The notes beneath the pieces are model-generated. The model had not been told where the DNA came from and did no database searches. It was given only the letters and a program-made list of their open reading frames with translations. 38,122 nt of DNA from Flavobacteriales bacterium (GTDB lineage Bacteria; Bacteroidota; Bacteroidia; Flavobacteriales; Flavobacteriaceae): the NCBI GenBank assembly GCA_026996605.1, contig JALWLE010000111.1, positions 1-38,122 on the forward strand, written 5' to 3'. The position numbers were made by a program, and so were the translations under genes. Positions 35,190 to 38,122 of this stretch are shown piece by piece; position 1 is the first letter of the stretch; each line of letters starts with the position of its first letter.

Positions 35190-35556
35190 TGTACTTCATT
35201 CAAGGATAGTGTAGCTGCAACTACGCGTTATTTAGCTTGGGGATTTGTAATAAATCAATACGCCTTTATTAATTGGTTTATCAAAGTTATAAGACTCTGA
35301 TATGTATTGATATAATACCGAGTACGAATTCAAAAATAGTAAGGTTTATTAAACTATTTTCATTCATGATCGGTAAAACAATTCTAGTAATCAAAATAAT
35401 CCAAAACTATTTTTGGTTAAGAATTGGCATAATATTACATTATTTTAGCTTTAATTCATCTTTTTTATCAATATCAGCAAAAGATAAAATATTGATTTAT
35501 TACAAATCTCTTTAACAAAAGTATTTCGACAAGATTATTTCAAATCATTTAAACTT
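35190..35556. other. Intergenic region between the two small Cys/His genes
   Basis: A 367-base AT-rich stretch. It holds a weak GTAG/CTAC hairpin near 35207-35224, but no T-run follows it. An 80-codon plus-strand frame with a TTG start (35273-35515) has low-complexity content and no recognisable features, so I do not call it. No TAnnTTTG box is clear before the second gene. Confidence 0.6.
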
Positions 35557-35952
35557 TTGAAACACTTAGTTTCATACATATTATTAATTATATATGCGTT
35601 AATCATAGTCAGCCCTGCTATACCTATGGCCGATTATATGGTTAACTATAAACATATTTCTCAAGATCTTTGTGAAAATAAAGATAAACCTGAGATGCAT
35701 TGCAACGGAAAGTGTCATCTGAAAAAAGAAATTAAAAAAGTATTGGGAGAAGACAATCCCGGTAAGAAAAAAACGACTTTACCAACTTTAAAACTCAAAG
35801 AATATACAGATTATTATCGCATTGGCTTGCTTAAAAAATATTATTCAAAATTAATTTTCCAACAAGAAATACAAATTGCAATTATCCCTAAAACTTTTAA
35901 GGGATACTTACCTGATATGATTAAACCGCCACCGGTGCTTCATTTTGTTTAA
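35557..35952 (+). CDS. Small membrane-anchored Cys/His protein 2 (CNGKC motif)
   Basis: 131 residues. No ATG precedes the hydrophobic segment in frame; TTG at 35557 in the context CTTTTGAAA gives MKHLVSYILLIIYALIIVSPA. PAIPMADYMVNY follows, then MHCNGKCHLKKEIKK (about 47-61), whose CxxxC plus histidines form a plausible metal site. The Lys-rich linker GKKKTTLPTLKLKEY and the proline-rich end IKPPPVLHFV parallel protein 1. Proteins with a CNGKC(H/Y)LxK motif are, as I recall, frequently encoded next to TonB-dependent receptors in Bacteroidota and have no assigned function. The receptor gene starts 306 bases downstream. Transfer of copper from or to the receptor is a hypothesis. Confidence 0.7.
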   Translation: MKHLVSYILLIIYALIIVSPAIPMADYMVNYKHISQDLCENKDKPEMHCNGKCHLKKEIKKVLGEDNPGKKKTTLPTLKLKEYTDYYRIGLLKKYYSKLIFQQEIQIAIIPKTFKGYLPDMIKPPPVLHFV

Positions 35953-35986
35953 CCGGTATTCGATGTTTTCTATTTTCATTTCGTAT

Positions 35987-36104
35987 GTCATTCCGACAGA
36001 ATTCTACCGACTTAAGGAGGTAGAATGACGAGGCATCTTAAAAATTTGAAATAATAGAGATTTCTCGTTGTCCCGACTTATGGTCGTGACTCCATCGAAA
36101 TGAC
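35987..36104. repeat. GTCATTCCGA/TCGAAATGAC palindromic repeat unit
   Basis: The ends GTCATTCCGA and TCGAAATGAC are near-complementary. Inside are ATTCTACC/GGTAGAAT and CGACTTATGGTCG hairpins and a GAGATTTCTCG core like that of the unit at 28296-28370. The same family is thus found in two unrelated intergenic spaces. Confidence 0.65.
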
Positions 36105-36176
36105 AGAAGTGCGTGATATGACAGACGTTTTCAGAGGATGATAAAGAAAACAATCGAACCTATTTTTTTAGAAAGT

Positions 36177-36231
36177 TTAATACACATCAAGTATTATGGA
36201 AGAAAATACGCTTCCTATATTGGTGTATTAA
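36177..36231. promoter_or_regulatory. Long imperfect dyad upstream of the TonB receptor
   Basis: TTAATACAC (36177-36185) and GTGTATTAA (36223-36231) are perfect complements, and GGAAG (36198-36202) pairs with CTTCC (36211-36215) closer to the loop, with smaller matched blocks (CAA/TTG, TAT/ATA) between. No T-run follows. It lies 27 bases before the receptor ATG and could be an operator or a leader RNA structure controlling the receptor. Confidence 0.45.
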
Positions 36232-36258
36232 CAAAATCAAACTATTAAAAACAAAAAA

Positions 36259-38122
36259 ATGAAGCAAATTATAATAACAGTATTGCTTTTATGGACAGGT
36301 ATTTTGCTTGCCCAACAACAAAACATTACAGGTAAGGTTTATGATGCTACAGACAAGGGTTCTTTGGCGGGCGTTGTCATCAAAGCCGAAAATTCTGAAG
36401 CCAAAACTACTTCGGATATCGACGGTAATTTTAATATTTCAGTAGCATCCGGTACTATTTTGGTGTTTAGTTATCCTAATTACAAACCACTTAAATTACC
36501 TGCACGAAAGGGCATGAAAGTAGCTTTAGTTAAAAAAGCCATTTCGTTAGACGAAGTAGTGGTTAAAGCCGACCCGATGGCTGATATTACACATTCGGTT
36601 GTGGTCATGGACGATGTAGTTAAGAGCAGTCAGCCGCGTAATGTTGCAGATTTATTTAAGGATATTCCGGGTTTTAGCATTCAAAAACGAAGCGCAACGG
36701 CTATGGAACCGTCCTTACGATCGTTTAAATACGAAGAAATGAACATTAAATACGACGGCGGCAACAAAATGGTTAATGCATGCCCTAACCGGATGGACCC
36801 GATTACGGCACATGTGATACCCGAATCCGTGCGAAAAATAGAAGTGGTTAAAGGACCTTTTACCGTACGTTTCGGACAAGTATTTGGAGGCGTGGTCAAT
36901 ATGGTTACACGTCAGCCGACACCGGAAGATTTCGGTTTGCATGGTGATTTTCAATCGGGTTATGAAACTAATGGTAACAATCTGGTTTTACGTGCCGATG
37001 TGCTATATGCAACCGAAAAATTAGACCTTAATGTCGATGGAGAGCATCGCGATTTCGGTGATTATACTGATGGAGCCGGTGTGGTAACACCTGCCGGTTT
37101 TAAAACCGATAGTTATTCGGTTAAATTAGGCTACAATCCGACTAAAAATCAGCGTTTGCAAGTCAATTGGCATCAAAAATTCGGTAGTGAAATTAAGCAT
37201 GCCGGCTTGCCGATGGATTCACCCAAAGACGACAGTTATCTATTGGGGCTGGATTATAAGATTAAAAAGTTGTCAGAGAAAGTTAAATATGTACAATTCA
37301 AATCTTATTATTCCTACGTGGACCATTTGATGACCAATGGCTACGGGATGAAAACACCACGTCCTAACTATCCGGCATTTGATGCCCGAACACCGGTTAC
37401 TTCCAATACCATGGGTGGTAAACTGGAAGTGGCATTAACGCCGAAAAAGGAATGGTTGATTTATACCGGATTGGATGCCGACATCATCAAACGTGATGGT
37501 ACCAAAACGGTCATCGTTAATAATAATCCGAATACCGGTGTCCCCTTAGATCCGCCGATGATTAAAAAGATGAAAGTTTGGCAAGATGCTTATATCAATG
37601 ATTTTGGTGTTTTTGCAGAAGCCAATCATAAATTGTCAGAGCATTATTATGTTACAGCCGGTTTACGAACCGATTATGTAGTTTCGGAAGCCAAAGATCC
37701 GGCGCAAGGCTTTGTGGATATTTATGGTAAACAAGGTCAAAAAACCGATATAACGGTAGGCGGTAATGTATCTGTGAAATATAAAAAAGACAATTACCAA
37801 TTACAGTTGGCTATTGGTCGCGGTACGCGAACACCGTCAATGCTGGAACGCTATATTTATCGCTTTATCGTAGGACGCGATAGCAGGGAATATATTGGGA
37901 ATCCTAATTTGAAACCGGAAATCAATAATCAAGCGGAAGTATCCGTTCAACGAAAATGGACAAAATTCCAAGCGGGTGGTAGCATCTTTTATTCCTATTT
38001 TCAAGACTACATCACGCCTGTATTAACACCGGCGCTAACATCATCGGTAGGAAGCTGCGGCGCACCGCCAAAGCCCCCCAAAGTGTTTAAAAATGTCGAT
38101 GCGTATCAATACGGTTTTGATT
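36259..38122 (+). CDS. TonB-dependent outer-membrane receptor, OprC/NosA-like (probable copper), 3' end cut
   Basis: At least 621 residues, running off the window. A signal peptide (1-18, ending LLAQ) is followed by a carboxypeptidase-like regulatory domain (about 22-100: GKVYDATDKGSLAGVVIKAE, DGNFNISV). The plug domain comes next (VADLFKDIPGFSIQKRS, VRKIEVVKGPFTVRFG, GGVVNMVTRQP), then the beta-barrel. C175-x3-M179 (NACPNRMDP) lies in the plug and H356-x-M358 (VDHLMTNGYG) in the barrel. The copper site of Pseudomonas OprC is, from memory, C143/M147 with H323/M325, almost the same spacing. I therefore infer copper uptake or binding. The gene follows two small Cys/His proteins and a strong dyad. 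Absence of the C-terminus is due to the window edge. Confidence 0.85.
   Translation, partial: MKQIIITVLLLWTGILLAQQQNITGKVYDATDKGSLAGVVIKAENSEAKTTSDIDGNFNISVASGTILVFSYPNYKPLKLPARKGMKVALVKKAISLDEVVVKADPMADITHSVVVMDDVVKSSQPRNVADLFKDIPGFSIQKRSATAMEPSLRSFKYEEMNIKYDGGNKMVNACPNRMDPITAHVIPESVRKIEVVKGPFTVRFGQVFGGVVNMVTRQPTPEDFGLHGDFQSGYETNGNNLVLRADVLYATEKLDLNVDGEHRDFGDYTDGAGVVTPAGFKTDSYSVKLGYNPTKNQRLQVNWHQKFGSEIKHAGLPMDSPKDDSYLLGLDYKIKKLSEKVKYVQFKSYYSYVDHLMTNGYGMKTPRPNYPAFDARTPVTSNTMGGKLEVALTPKKEWLIYTGLDADIIKRDGTKTVIVNNNPNTGVPLDPPMIKKMKVWQDAYINDFGVFAEANHKLSEHYYVTAGLRTDYVVSEAKDPAQGFVDIYGKQGQKTDITVGGNVSVKYKKDNYQLQLAIGRGTRTPSMLERYIYRFIVGRDSREYIGNPNLKPEINNQAEVSVQRKWTKFQAGGSIFYSYFQDYITPVLTPALTSSVGSCGAPPKPPKVFKNVDAYQYGFD

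Larger units (their letters stand above)
35953..36258. other. Intergenic region with palindromic repeat and long dyad before the TonB receptor
   Basis: This 306-base gap contains a GTCAT-bounded palindromic unit (35987-36104) and a long imperfect hairpin (36177-36231) immediately upstream of the receptor gene. I see no coding sequence in it. Confidence 0.7.

Noticed and set aside
35273-35515. 80-codon plus-strand frame between the two small Cys/His genes
   Set aside because: TTG start, low-complexity Ile/Phe/Tyr/Lys composition expected from AT-rich DNA, no signal or domain, and no promoter.

Overview
The window is chromosomal DNA from a Bacteroidota bacterium, most likely of the Flavobacteriia type. 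The evidence is the AT-rich composition, the lack of Shine-Dalgarno sequences, recurring TAnnTTTG (-7) promoter boxes, a type IX secretion (T9SS) C-terminal sorting domain, a bacteroidete-style TPR/HTH sensor, and a TonB-dependent receptor with a carboxypeptidase-like N-terminal plug extension. I cannot name the genus from sequence alone.

Layout. 1-345 is AT-rich leader. 346-5944 is housekeeping: recG, a foldback repeat, gyrB, then a two-gene unit of an MtfA-like M90 peptidase and an SUI1/eIF1-like factor. 6102-15542 (minus strand) is the surface module: a YadA-head-like secreted protein and a giant 2679-residue leucine-rich-repeat protein with eight repeated modules, five InlB-type B-repeats and a T9SS sorting domain. 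A divergently placed TPR-transmembrane-HTH regulator (15752-17515) lies across an intergenic region with a tandem GTACTCA array. 17635-21386 holds a family 2 glycosyltransferase and two transporters (APC permease, MFS), the transporters each preceded by a copy of the same ~75 bp repeat. 21864-25613 is an M1 aminopeptidase-like gene and a sodium:solute symporter, closed by a strong terminator shared with the convergent unit of a lipoprotein with a c-type haem motif and a periplasmic rhodanese (25681-26783). ahcY, rpoN plus a degenerate PAP2-like membrane protein, a YpfJ-type zinc peptidase and queA follow.

The right end (32983-38122) is the most interesting part. It has a sulfide:quinone oxidoreductase followed by an undescribed 57-residue microprotein, then two small, distantly paralogous, membrane-anchored Cys/His proteins that both appear to start with TTG, then a TonB-dependent receptor cut by the window end. 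The receptor carries CxxxM (C175/M179) and HxM (H356/M358) at nearly the same separation as the copper site of Pseudomonas OprC, so I read this as a copper-acquisition locus with two uncharacterised accessory proteins.

Intergenic DNA is unusually rich in repeats: a 168 bp terminal-inverted-repeat element, GTCATTTCGA-bounded palindromic units, AGTGGAAAGTG-type tandem repeats, and one GC-rich highly structured element. No tRNA, rRNA, CRISPR array, transposase, integrase or phage gene was found. All function calls rest on motif recognition by eye; no database search was run.
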